The position numbers and the translations under genes are program-made. Source: VBAS01 sp963773465 (GTDB taxonomy: Bacteria > Bacteroidota > Bacteroidia > Chitinophagales > Chitinophagaceae). From it: DNA of 64,000 nucleotides. Where the stretch lies: NCBI GenBank assembly GCA_963773465.1, contig CAVZBF010000002.1:806001-870000 (forward strand). Direction: 5' to 3'. The notes beneath the pieces were generated by a model. The model had not been told where the DNA came from, searched no databases, and saw only the letters and a list, made by a program, of their open reading frames with translations. Numbering within the stretch: the first letter of the stretch is position 1; every line of letters begins with the position of its first letter. Shown in pieces: positions 55,036-63,420 of the stretch.

Positions 55036-56016
55036 TTAATTTTTGTTTCGTGGCCATGTGAAAATAAATTCCGAGCCTTCTCCCAATGCAGATATGATAC
55101 GGATCGAACAATTCTGTTCATCCAAAATCCGTTTTATGATAGCAAGTCCTATTCCTGTGCTTTCCTTTTCATCCTTTTCTCTTAACGTTTGAAACATCTC
55201 AAAAATCCTGGAATGATACTCAGGGTCAATCCCAATTCCATTATCCTTCACCGAAAATTCATAATGATCCGGATGTTCTTTACAACTAATTATTATTCGG
55301 CCATCTTTATCTGGTGTGTATTTAACTGCATTACTGATCAGATTTTCAAATATCTGTTCCAGTTTTGATCTCTCAGTAAAAAAAATTGGAAGGTCATGAG
55401 CCTCCACCGTGAAACTTCTTGGTACAATGCTGTCAATTATCTGGTAAACGATTTCATTTACATTTGTGATCTGAGGTTCAGTTTTGCGTCTTACCCTGGC
55501 ATAGTCAAGAAGACCATTGATAAGGTCTTCCATTCTCTTGGCCCGGTGACTTATGATATCAAGATGTTTTTTCATCTGGGGCGATAGTTCAGAGCCAAGG
55601 TCTTCCTCCGTCCAGTTTATAACATTGTGAATACCGCGTATGGGAGCTTTCAAGTCATGAGAAACCACATAGGCGAACTTATCAAGCTCCGCATTCCTGT
55701 TTTCCAGCTCATTAATATTTCTCTGCAATTTTTCTGACATTTTATTGAGCGAGCTTGACAAGCTCGTAAGCTCATCCTTGCTATGATCTCTTATGGTAGT
55801 AAAGTGACCGAGGGAAATATTTTCAGCAAAATTAACCATCGTTTTAATGCGTTTTGAAATTCGAAAGACGATGTATAAAGCTGTACTAATTCCAATTAAT
55901 ATCGTCAGTACGAAGAAGACGAGCGAAAAGTTGTGCGTATTCCTTATAGAAGCAATCAGGTTATTGCTGTGAAATTTCCTTGTGCCGTATTCTATTCTAT
56001 CAAACTCTGCAAACAA
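55036..56016 (-). CDS. HAMP-containing histidine kinase, N-terminus probably truncated
   Basis: About 326 aa if read from TTG at 56014-56016; no good ATG lies upstream before an in-frame stop. A single membrane segment (about 31-51, FSLVFFVLTILIGISTALYI) is followed by a HAMP stretch, then FAYVVSHDLKAPIRGIHN with H120 and the ATPase boxes FENLISNAVKYTPD, DNGIGIDPEY and STGIGLAI. The kinase core is complete. A periplasmic sensor and first membrane helix are absent, so the 5' end looks lost, in line with the decayed L,D-transpeptidase remnant just upstream. The response regulator follows after 1 bp. Confidence 0.8.
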   Translation of the reverse strand: MFAEFDRIEYGTRKFHSNNLIASIRNTHNFSLVFFVLTILIGISTALYIVFRISKRIKTMVNFAENISLGHFTTIRDHSKDELTSLSSSLNKMSEKLQRNINELENRNAELDKFAYVVSHDLKAPIRGIHNVINWTEEDLGSELSPQMKKHLDIISHRAKRMEDLINGLLDYARVRRKTEPQITNVNEIVYQIIDSIVPRSFTVEAHDLPIFFTERSKLEQIFENLISNAVKYTPDKDGRIIISCKEHPDHYEFSVKDNGIGIDPEYHSRIFEMFQTLREKDEKESTGIGLAIIKRILDEQNCSIRIISALGEGSEFIFTWPRNKN

Positions 56017-56152
56017 AAAGAACCAAAAAGATCATCCGCCTGGAGTTGCGTATTATGAAAAACGTTTTTAATATAGAATTGGCAGCACAGAAAGCTGCCT
56101 TTATTAAATAGAAAGTTCAGATACGTGATGTCCTCATTTAATAGTTGCTTCA

Positions 56153-56331
56153 TCATTCAAATAAGCGTAGCATTAATCTATAATCATGCCTATAAACTTC
56201 TTCCTGGAAATGAACCACACCTTCTCTATCGATCCGGCTTGTAAAGTCGGTTATATATACGGGCCAGGCGTTTTGTAAGGTTACCTGTTTTTCAATCTTT
56301 GCTTTGGGCACCCAGCCTGTTAATTCCTTCT
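56153..56331 (-). pseudogene. L,D-transpeptidase (YcbB/LdtD-like) C-terminal remnant
   Basis: Leftward, a 50-codon open stretch reads WVPKAKIEKQVTLQNAWPVY then ITDFTSRIDREGVVHFQEEV and ends RHDYRLMLRLFE before the stop at 56153-56155. This is the end of YkuD-domain L,D-transpeptidases of the YcbB type, where PVYITYFTA...VxFREDIYGHD is conserved. The catalytic SxGCxR region would lie upstream and is missing; a stop (TAG) lies just ahead. Only the last tenth of a roughly 500-aa protein remains. It marks a deletion joint between the kinase and the YHS genes. Confidence 0.6.
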
Positions 56332-56413
56332 AATCACTGATTAATATCAAAAACTGTAAAGCTTCTGACAGCGTCCCCTTTCGATCGATTGTTATTTTGT
56401 CAAAAAAGTAATT

Positions 56414-56944
56414 ATGAAAAAGATTCTATTTATTGCAACAGGAGTGATAGTTCTTGCTGTCGCTGTGTGGTATTTCTTCTTAAAAGAACCAACATTCAAT
56501 GCTACTGATGGTTATCTCGTAAATCTGAATGATAAAGGTGTTATCATCGAAGGCTATGACCCGGTAGCTTATTTCACTGATAATAAGCCCATGAAAGGAA
56601 ATGAGCAATTTAATTTCAAATATCATGGTGCTACTTATTTGTTTGCTTCAGCAGAACATGCAAATGCGTTTAAAAACGATCCTGAAAAATATTTGCCACA
56701 GTATGGAGCATTTTGTGGTTATGCAGTTAGCATTGGTAAGCTGCGTCCTGTGGATCCAACCATTTATCAAATTGAAAATGGAAGATTAATACTTCAACAC
56801 ACTAAAGAAGCCTATGATCTTTTTAATAAAAATTTAAAAACAAGTGTCGTAAAAGCAGATAAAAATTGGCCGGGTCTTGAATCTAGCCGTGTTGGTGAAA
56901 AAGTTGAATTTGATAAACCCGTCCCTCCTACCGCTTCAAAATAA
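56414..56944 (+). CDS. YHS-domain membrane-anchored protein
   Basis: A 176-aa protein. Residues 1-22 are a membrane anchor or signal (ILFIATGVIVLAVAVWYFFL). The YHS core is about 49-100: EGYDPVAYFTDNKPMKGNEQ, then YHGATYLFASAEHANAFKND and LPQYGAFCGYAVSIGK. YHS domains bind metal in other proteins; here the pattern lacks the classical Tyr-His-Ser triad and has one Cys. The protein resembles one half of the next gene's product. It is followed by a strong terminator at 56976-57006. Function is unknown; a periplasmic metal-handling role is plausible. Confidence 0.85.
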   Translation: MKKILFIATGVIVLAVAVWYFFLKEPTFNATDGYLVNLNDKGVIIEGYDPVAYFTDNKPMKGNEQFNFKYHGATYLFASAEHANAFKNDPEKYLPQYGAFCGYAVSIGKLRPVDPTIYQIENGRLILQHTKEAYDLFNKNLKTSVVKADKNWPGLESSRVGEKVEFDKPVPPTASK

Positions 56945-56975
56945 ATCACATCTATCAGTTGAGTCTTTTGTGTAA

Positions 56976-57006
56976 ACAGCCCGACAAATAACGGGCTGTT
57001 TTGTTT
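56976..57006 (+). terminator. Rho-independent terminator after the first YHS gene
   Basis: An 8-bp perfect stem (acagcccg / cgggctgt) with an 8-nt loop is followed by TTTTGTTTT. It lies 32 bp after the stop of the YHS gene and separates it from the tandem-YHS gene. Confidence 0.85.
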
Positions 57007-57084
57007 TCAATGCTTGTTATATGTAAAACAACAGACATGCAACGGTATGTCTGTGAGCTTTCTTTGTGCTGTAAATTTTAAACA

Positions 57085-58074
57085 ATGAGAAATTATATTT
57101 TATCCCAAAAAGAATCAAGAACAAATTTTACAAAAGCGATGACTAGTACCGTCACTGGGTTATTTATTCGTCTTGCATTATTGTTGACCGCTGCTTTGGC
57201 CTTAAGCATGACAACAAATGCACAAAAATATTTTAATAATGTTGATGCAAATGGTGTGATCCTGGATGGATATGATGCAGTTGCGTTTTTTACGGATAAC
57301 AAGCCTGTAAAAGGAGATGCTAAATTTCAACACAAGTATGAAGATGCAATTTATTATTTCGCGTCACAGGAACATCTTGACCTTTTCAAAGCAGATCCCG
57401 ACAAATATAAACCCCAGTTTGGTGCATGGTGTGCTTATGCAGTTTCACTTGGACGTATTGCTCCGATCGATGTAAATACTTTTTCCATCGTTGATGGAAG
57501 ATTGTTTATTCAACACAACCAGCGTGCAGTAAATGGATGGAATAAAGATGTGACCGGTAACATTGTAAAAGCTGATAAATACTGGCCGGGAGTTTCAGCA
57601 AAGCATGGCAAGCAAATAACAACTGACGAAGAAAAGGGATTCTTAAATAACACTGATGCAGATGGCGTAACACTGCAAGGTTATGATGCTGTTTCCTATT
57701 TCACAGAAATGAAAGCGGTGAAAGGTGATCCAAAATATTTTGCAAGATATAATGGCGCGACTTATTGGTTTTCTTCAGAACAAAATGCAAGCATGTTCAA
57801 AGATCATCCTGAAATGTTTGCTCCTCAATACGGCGCTTTTTGTGGTTATGCAATGGCGCTGAATAAACTTCGTCCTATTAATCCGAAAATTTTTGATGTG
57901 GTTGATGGTAAACTGATTCTTCAGCATTCACAGGATGCATACACCCAGTTTCACAAAGATGTTCAGGGAAATGTTATGAAAGCAAATAATAACTGGCCCG
58001 AGCAAATAAAGAAACATGCTGGCAAAAAAATAAAATATGATAAGCCGGCGAAGGCAGATGATGCGGGACGTTGA
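57085..58074 (+). CDS. Exported protein with two tandem YHS domains
   Basis: A 329-aa protein. The start at 57085 gives a long leader; ATG at 57139 would put a clean signal peptide (FIRLALLLTAALALSMTTNA) nearer the N-terminus, with cleavage before QKYF. Two YHS units follow at about 58-110 and 200-255, each with DGYDAVAFFTDNKPVKGD-like and FGAWCAYAVSLGR-like segments, and each trailed by a 45-residue tail ending in a WPG/WPE turn. The second unit is the closer match to the neighbouring YHS protein. Likely periplasmic. It probably arose by internal duplication from the same ancestor. Confidence 0.85.
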   Translation: MRNYILSQKESRTNFTKAMTSTVTGLFIRLALLLTAALALSMTTNAQKYFNNVDANGVILDGYDAVAFFTDNKPVKGDAKFQHKYEDAIYYFASQEHLDLFKADPDKYKPQFGAWCAYAVSLGRIAPIDVNTFSIVDGRLFIQHNQRAVNGWNKDVTGNIVKADKYWPGVSAKHGKQITTDEEKGFLNNTDADGVTLQGYDAVSYFTEMKAVKGDPKYFARYNGATYWFSSEQNASMFKDHPEMFAPQYGAFCGYAMALNKLRPINPKIFDVVDGKLILQHSQDAYTQFHKDVQGNVMKANNNWPEQIKKHAGKKIKYDKPAKADDAGR

Positions 58075-58089
58075 TCGTGAATTGTGAAT

Positions 58090-58150
58090 GGTCAATGGTG
58101 AATATCCCGAATCGACTATTCATCCCGATGGCTATCGGGAACCATTGACC
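58090..58150. repeat. Nested inverted repeat (REP-like)
   Basis: An outer 10-bp perfect inverted repeat (ggtcaatggt at 58090-58099, accattgacc at 58141-58150) encloses an inner 7-bp stem with 4-nt loop (tcccgat-ggct-atcggga at 58123-58140). The inner unit resembles repeated intergenic palindromes of Bacteroidota. It may also end transcription of the YHS gene. Confidence 0.7.
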
Positions 58151-58240
58151 AAAATGCTGAATAGAATTACTAAACGTACAAGTGAGTGACACAACGGAAG
58201 CTAAATAGAATTACAAAATTGATAAACAAAAAAATAAAAA

Positions 58241-58720
58241 ATGAAATCAAGTAAACTAGCAGCCATACTTAGCGTATCTGCTCTAATGATCGGCGCTACT
58301 TTAAATGCACAGGTGGCAACAACGAGCAACATAACACTGGAATCTGCAAAAAAAGTAGTGGCTGAAGCAGTAAAATATGCAAAAGCAAACAATGCGCCGG
58401 GTGGATCTATTGCAGTAGTTGATAACGGTGGTAATCTCGTTTACCTGGAAAGATTAGACGGGACATTCGCAGCGTCCTCAGAAGTATCAATTAAAAAAGC
58501 AAACACTGCTGCATTGTTTAAAGCTCCATCCTCGAAACTTGAGAATTCAATTAATGGCGGTCGCCAGGCATTGATAACTGTTGGTCACACATTTTTACAA
58601 GGAGGTATACCTATTATATATAATGGACAAGTGATCGGTGCCATTGGTGTAAGTGGTGCTGCAAGTGCGCAGCAGGATGAAGAGATTGCTATTGCAGGCA
58701 GTAAAGCAAAAATTGACTAG
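58241..58720 (+). CDS. Exported GlcG/HbpS-like protein
   Basis: A 159-aa protein with a signal peptide (residues 1 to about 23, ending in LNAQ). The GlcG/HbpS domain follows: LESAKKVVAEAVKYAKANNA near 34-53, GSIAVVDNGGNLVYLERLDG near 56-75, and QVIGAIGVSGAASAQQDEEI near 128-147. HbpS-type members bind haem outside the cytoplasm; other members have unknown ligands. It is followed 1 bp later by a small membrane-protein gene. Function here cannot be fixed. Confidence 0.87.
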   Translation: MKSSKLAAILSVSALMIGATLNAQVATTSNITLESAKKVVAEAVKYAKANNAPGGSIAVVDNGGNLVYLERLDGTFAASSEVSIKKANTAALFKAPSSKLENSINGGRQALITVGHTFLQGGIPIIYNGQVIGAIGVSGAASAQQDEEIAIAGSKAKID

Positions 58721-58721
58721 A

Positions 58722-58874
58722 ATGAAAGACCGTTTTGGATTATTGCTAACACTGGGTATCACAATCGGCACAGCCGTCGGTGTAGCCATTAAAAATATTC
58801 CCGCCGCTGCATCAATGGGAATGATCCTCGGTTTGATCTTCGGTCTTTTCACAAAAATTGTTTCAAAAAACTAA
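58722..58874 (+). CDS. Small two-segment membrane protein (50 aa)
   Basis: ATG at 58722 follows the previous stop by 1 bp. The 50-aa product is nearly all hydrophobic, with two Gly-rich membrane spans: FGLLLTLGITIGTAVGVAI (5-23) and ASMGMILGLIFGLFTKIV (30-47), and Lys at both ends. The GxxxG spacing resembles glycine-zipper small proteins. It is too short for standard databases to name. The tight coupling to the GlcG-like gene makes it credible. Function unknown. Confidence 0.65.
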   Translation: MKDRFGLLLTLGITIGTAVGVAIKNIPAAASMGMILGLIFGLFTKIVSKN

Positions 58875-58882
58875 ACATCATT

Positions 58883-60564
58883 ATGAGCAGGATATATAAC
58901 ATAATAAAAGTCTATGTTTTGATGATCGTGGCGATAGCTATTGCAGTTGCGGCATCAGCGCAGGAAACAAGACAGCTTGCGGTTGACAAGCCACAGGCAA
59001 TTGCAGATCTTAAAACAAACGAGGGAGCAGCATTGGTAAATGCAAAATGGTATGTACAACCAGCTCATGTGCAGGACAAAGATTTTCATTTGCCTGGTCC
59101 GCAACAAGGTGGTGGTGATGCCTTGCGTTTATATCCGACAGGATCTGCAATAAAAACTCATACATTTACATCCGCAGATCGGTGCAGATGATTTTGAAAA
59201 TGATTTTAAGGAAATTCTGCCGACGCAATTGGAGGAAAGGCAAGGAACGGGTTTATTTTCGTTTATTTGGTATAAAGTTGATTTGACGATTACCGGCAGC
59301 GATCGGTAAATTAAATACAAATGGAACAACTGCAGTATTTGAAATTGTGGTGGATGATTACAGCGAGATATGGGTGAATGGAAAACAGATGGATGGTTTC
59401 GGACAGAGTGGAAATGGATTGATTAGCCGGTTACAATACAAGGAACCGTGTAATATTAACTGATAATGCAAAAGCAGGAGAAAAATTTACCATCCATATT
59501 CTTGGTATCAATGGCCCAGTTGGAAAATTTCCGGATAATTATATATGGATAAGAAATGCTGTCGTTGATTTTTATAAAGATGGGCTCCCGACTAATAATT
59601 CCTGGAAAGATATTGGTAAGATCTATACCATCGATGAGAAACTGAATTCGATTATCACTCCCGGAACAAAAATTGAAAAAGTTGCCGATGGTTTTTCATT
59701 TACAGAAGGACCTGTATGGCATCCCGATGGATATTTATTATTCAGTGATCCGAATACAAATACTATTTACCGTTACAACCCAAAAAATCATAACGTAACA
59801 GTTTACATGAGTCATAGTGGTTATACGGGTGCAGATATTGGTGAATATGGTCAACCGGGTTCAAATGGTTTGGCAATCGATAAAGAAGGAAGATTGATTA
59901 TTGATCAGCATGGTAACAGGACGAGTGATACGGATTGAAAAGAAAGGCCCTGTAACAGTGTTAGCTGATAAAATCGATGGAAAAAGATTCAATAGCCCCA
60001 ATGATGTAGTATTGAAAAGTGATGGAACTATTTATTTTACCGATCCCCCTTATGGGTTGCCGGATTTTTTTAATGATAAAAGAAAAGAATTGGATTACTC
60101 AGGGCGTATTCATGATCAAGAATGGAAAAGTCTCGGTTGTAGCAAAAGATCGTGGCGGCCCGAATGGTCTAGCTTTTTCTCCGGATGAAAAATATTTATA
60201 TGTTACCAATTGGGATATACGTGATATTCATCATACAAAAACATTGTGGAGATATGAAGTACAGCCCGATGGTGCATTAAGAAATGGAAAAGTGTTTTAT
60301 GATTTCAGTTTTACGGAAGATGATGAAGCATTGGATGGAATGAAAGTGGATAAAGAGGGGAATCTGTATGTATCCGCTCCCGGCGGTTTATGGATATTGA
60401 ATGCGGAAGGAAAATTATTAGGAAAAATTGTAACGCCTGAACGTCCCGCAAATATGGCCTGGGGTGATGATGGAAAAACATTATACATGACTGCACATAC
60501 AAGTTTGTATAAGATAAGGGTGAATACAGGCGGAAAATTTAGTTGGGAAATCCCCAGCCCCTAA
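58883..60564 (+). pseudogene. SMP-30/gluconolactonase-type protein, frameshifted
   Basis: ATG at 58883 opens a signal peptide (VLMIVAIAIAVAASAQ) and a beta-sandwich-like front (EGAALVNAKWYVQPAHVQDK). The frame then shifts near 59160, 59300, 59440, 59915 and 60110. Pieces include FTEGPVWHPDGYLLFSDPN near 59698-59760, KRFNSPNDVVLKSDGTIYFT near 59985-60045 and GPNGLAFSPDEKYLYVTNWD near 60153-60212, which are the beta-propeller blades of SMP-30/LRE lactonases. Summed length (about 560 codons) is normal, so only small indels broke it. The 3' end runs into a GC palindrome (60558-60569). It would have been an exported sugar lactonase. Confidence 0.82.
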
Positions 60565-60676
60565 AGGGGAGCAAGGAAATTTTACGGGTAGATTTTTTTT
60601 CAAAATGAATAGCAGGATCGTAAAAAAATTAAACTAAGCAAATGGTAAATAACAATTCCCCTTCAGGGGCCAGGGT
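60551..60676. repeat. Paired GC-rich palindromes in inverted orientation (BIME-like)
   Basis: Unit one, cccctaaagggg at 60558-60569, sits at the SMP-30 end. Unit two, ccccttcagggg near 60658-60669, sits just inside the SDR start. Outside arms (tccccag on one side, ccagggt on the other) also match in inverted order. Such repeats are common between genes in Bacteroidota. Both break reading frames here. Confidence 0.6.
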
Positions 60677-61358
60677 ATAGCAATTGTAACCGGAGCTTCA
60701 GGAAACCTTGGACTTGCCGTCGTAAAAAGATTTATTAACGAAGGATATAAAGTAATTGGAACCGTTTTCCGATGGTCCCATGGTAGCCGATTTCCAACCG
60801 ATAAGTTTGAAAAAATTATTGTTGACCTGATGAATGAAGATGACTCTGCAAAATTTGTAAATGATATTTCAGCAAGATATGGTTCAATCGATGTTGCTGT
60901 CCTGACTGTTGGTGGTTTTGCAATAGGATCGGTAGTTGAAACAAAAACAATTGAGATATTAAAACAGTACAAACTAAATTTTGAAACTGCCTATAATATT
61001 GCAAGACCGTATTCACCCAAATGATAAAACAAAACACGCGGAAGAATTTTATTCATAGGATCAAAACCAGGATTGAGCGCAATACCTGGAAAAGGAATGG
61101 TTGCATACGGCCTGGCAAAATCTTTGATCTTTCGCCTGGCTGAATTAATGAATGATGAAGCAAAAGGAACAAATGTGGTTACGTCTGTGGTTGTTCCAGG
61201 TACAATAGATACCCCACAAAACAGGAAAGCGATGCCAGACGCAGATCCATCAAAATGGGTAAGACCTGAAACGATTGCTGATGTAATTCATTTTTATTGC
61301 ACGCGAGAAGGCTGCCGTCTTAAGAGAACCCGTGATCAAAGCATATAATAATTCTTAG
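60642..61358 (+). pseudogene. Short-chain dehydrogenase/reductase, frameshifted
   Basis: ATG at 60642 opens MVN, then a GC palindrome shifts the frame before IAIVTGASGNLGLAVVKRF, the NAD(P)-binding turn (TGxxxGxG variant). Later pieces are KFVNDISARYGSIDVAVLTV near 60846-60906, GLAKSLIFRLAELM near 61108-61152 with the expected YxxxK-like VAYGLAK, and AREKAAVLREPVIKAYNNS ending at TAG 61358. At least three shifts are needed (near 60760-60800, 61025 and 61300). Length (about 235 codons) is normal for an SDR. The catalytic Tyr/Lys pair survives in sequence but the gene is broken. Confidence 0.8.
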
Positions 61359-61362
61359 CTAC

Positions 61363-62028
61363 ATGGAGGTAACGAATGATATTTCCTCACTGGCGAAGAA
61401 GCTGCTTGATAGTTTTGCAGATCATGATAAGAAAACAGTCTTTACTGTTGGCATCAGCGGTATTGATGCTTCGGGAAAAGGATATATTTCAAAACAACTA
61501 CAAGAAAAGGTAGAGAGCTTTGGCTATAATGTTGCCAATATAAACATCGACCCCTGGCAAAACCCGATCGATGTTCGTTTAAAAAAAGAAAATGCTGCAG
61601 AAAATGTTTATGAGAATATCTTTCGTTGGAATCAATTCTTCAATCAGCTCATCTTCCCTTTACAAAAGAATAAAAGAATCTATTTAGAAACAGAAGGCAT
61701 CAGGGGCGATGCGGACATTTATTATCCGCTCATCTATGATCATACTGATCTCGATGTTCTATTGATCGAAGGAATTCTGCTTTTTAAGAAAAAATATCTT
61801 TTGCATTACGATTATAAGGTATGGATCGATTGTTCATTTGAAACAGCTTTACAAAGAGCCATTCAACGGAATATAGAAAACCTGGATGAAGCAAGGCTAA
61901 TTTATGATTATGAAACTTATTATTATGCTGCGCAGCGATTGCATTTTAAAAGAGATGATCCGCAAAAAGCTGTTGATGTGATCTTTTATAACGATCTTGT
62001 TCTATCGAAGGGATTAGAGAATGAATAA
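61363..62028 (+). CDS. Uridine-kinase-like P-loop NTPase
   Basis: A 221-aa protein with Walker A GISGIDASGKG (residues 30-40) and LLIEGILLF near 144-152 as Walker B, followed by YKVWIDCSFETALQRAIQRN near 162-181. The layout is that of uridine/cytidine kinase-like P-loop kinases, but the substrate-binding residues are not clearly those of true Udk. It may phosphorylate a nucleoside or other small molecule. It overlaps the hydrolase gene by 8 bp (62021-62028), so the two are coupled. It is intact, unlike the genes just upstream. Confidence 0.8.
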   Translation: MEVTNDISSLAKKLLDSFADHDKKTVFTVGISGIDASGKGYISKQLQEKVESFGYNVANINIDPWQNPIDVRLKKENAAENVYENIFRWNQFFNQLIFPLQKNKRIYLETEGIRGDADIYYPLIYDHTDLDVLLIEGILLFKKKYLLHYDYKVWIDCSFETALQRAIQRNIENLDEARLIYDYETYYYAAQRLHFKRDDPQKAVDVIFYNDLVLSKGLENE

Positions 62029-62887
62029 GAAAAAGAGAAAAAGGATAGTAAAACTTTCAATATTGGTTTTGATAATCGCATGGATGATCACATGCCAGTT
62101 TATCATGCAGTTCAGAGAGCCTGATAGTTATCTCAAAAAAAAATTTAAAGAAAATGGTGTGGACCTTTTCACTGAAGCAATTAAAATTGATGGACACAAT
62201 CTACACTACGCAAAGACAGGAAACGATACTGCATCAACTCTTTTTTTTATCCATGGCACACCTGGAAGCCTCAGCAACTATGAAAGATATTTAGAAGACA
62301 TTGAGATTATGCGCCATTATAGGCTGATCTCTGTTGATCGACCGGGTTTCGGGTACAGTGATTTTGGCAATACGATGGACCTGGAACACCAGGCAAATTT
62401 GATATCGTCCCTGATGGATTCAGTTTCCAATAACAAACCATTTTATTTGATCGGGCATTCATTAGCAGGACCTTTAGTTGTAAAACTTGCGGCCATGAAG
62501 CCCTCTGCAGTTAATAGTATTTTTGTTTTAGCCGGCTCAAACGATCCGTCACAAGAGCCTGCAAGGTGGTGGAGACCAATTATTATCTATTCTCCATTAC
62601 GATGGATGATACCTACATCGTGGCGCTACTCAAATGAAGAACAATACTGGTTAAAGGATGACCTGATTAAATTAAAAGATGATTTTCCTAAAGTTATTTG
62701 TCCGGTCTATATTTTTCATGGTGATAAGGATGGCCTTGTTCCAATGGACAATGCAGATTATACAAAGAGAATGCTCGTGAACTCAAAGAATGTAACTACA
62801 AGAATTTTTCCGGGCGGAGATCACTTTATGGTTTGGAATAAATACGATGAGATCAAAAAGCAGTTATTGCAACTCGAAAACTACTAA
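62021..62887 (+). CDS. Membrane-anchored alpha/beta hydrolase
   Basis: A 288-aa protein. Residues about 8-28 are a membrane anchor (VKLSILVLIIAWMITCQFIM). The hydrolase fold has the oxyanion segment FFIHGTPGSLSNY near 70-82, nucleophile elbow GHSLAGP near 148-154 (Ser), an acid in HGDKDGLVP near 235-243 and catalytic His in GGDHFMVW near 267-274. Substrate unknown; esterase/peptidase-like. It overlaps the kinase-like gene by 8 bp and converges with the FMN reductase gene (4-bp overlap of ends at 62884-62887). Confidence 0.87.
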   Translation: MNKKKRKRIVKLSILVLIIAWMITCQFIMQFREPDSYLKKKFKENGVDLFTEAIKIDGHNLHYAKTGNDTASTLFFIHGTPGSLSNYERYLEDIEIMRHYRLISVDRPGFGYSDFGNTMDLEHQANLISSLMDSVSNNKPFYLIGHSLAGPLVVKLAAMKPSAVNSIFVLAGSNDPSQEPARWWRPIIIYSPLRWMIPTSWRYSNEEQYWLKDDLIKLKDDFPKVICPVYIFHGDKDGLVPMDNADYTKRMLVNSKNVTTRIFPGGDHFMVWNKYDEIKKQLLQLENY

Positions 62888-63420
62888 TCTTGTTTTATGT
62901 CTTGATGTTCTTTGATCAGATTGATAAGACCATTCAACACTTTCCTCACAGCATTAAATACATCATCTGCCAATTCACCATTTGTGTCAAACTTAGATCG
63001 GATAAACGGAATAAGCAGCTGTGTATCGTCGGTCATTTTTGCGGATAGAGCCGTCAGGGTTTGCAGCAATGCAGCATGGGCTTTTTCACCCGAACTCGAT
63101 GCAGTTATTAACGCAAGAGGTTTATCATACAATTCACCGGATGAAACTGTCCAATCCAGGGCATTCTTTAAACTGCCTGGAACACCAAATGCATATTCAG
63201 GTGTGCAAATAAGAATGCCATCAGCTTCCTGTAACTGCTTACGCCAGTCATCAACGAGCTCATAATTTTCTTCACCATCAAAATGCGGAAGGCGGCCAAT
63301 ATCATTGTAAATTTTGAATTCCACATCCTGCGTCAACATTGAAGTGATCTTATTAAGGACCTTATGATTTGAAGAATCTTTTCTCAGGCTTCCGGGTATA
63401 GCAAGAATTTTTATTTTCAT
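62884..63420 (-). CDS. NADPH-dependent FMN reductase
   Basis: A 178-aa flavodoxin-fold protein. ATG at 63418-63420 is chosen because the beta strand KIKILAIPGSLRKDSSNHKV follows directly; a longer frame to 63441 runs into the upstream gene. The FMN phosphate loop is GSLRKDSSN (9-17), and TPEYAFGVPGSLKNALDW near 78-95 is the family signature for isoalloxazine binding. It reduces FMN or quinone-like electrophiles with NAD(P)H. Its start overlaps the next gene upstream by 4 bp (63417-63420), so it is in an operon with it. Confidence 0.92.
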   Translation of the reverse strand: MKIKILAIPGSLRKDSSNHKVLNKITSMLTQDVEFKIYNDIGRLPHFDGEENYELVDDWRKQLQEADGILICTPEYAFGVPGSLKNALDWTVSSGELYDKPLALITASSSGEKAHAALLQTLTALSAKMTDDTQLLIPFIRSKFDTNGELADDVFNAVRKVLNGLINLIKEHQDIKQD

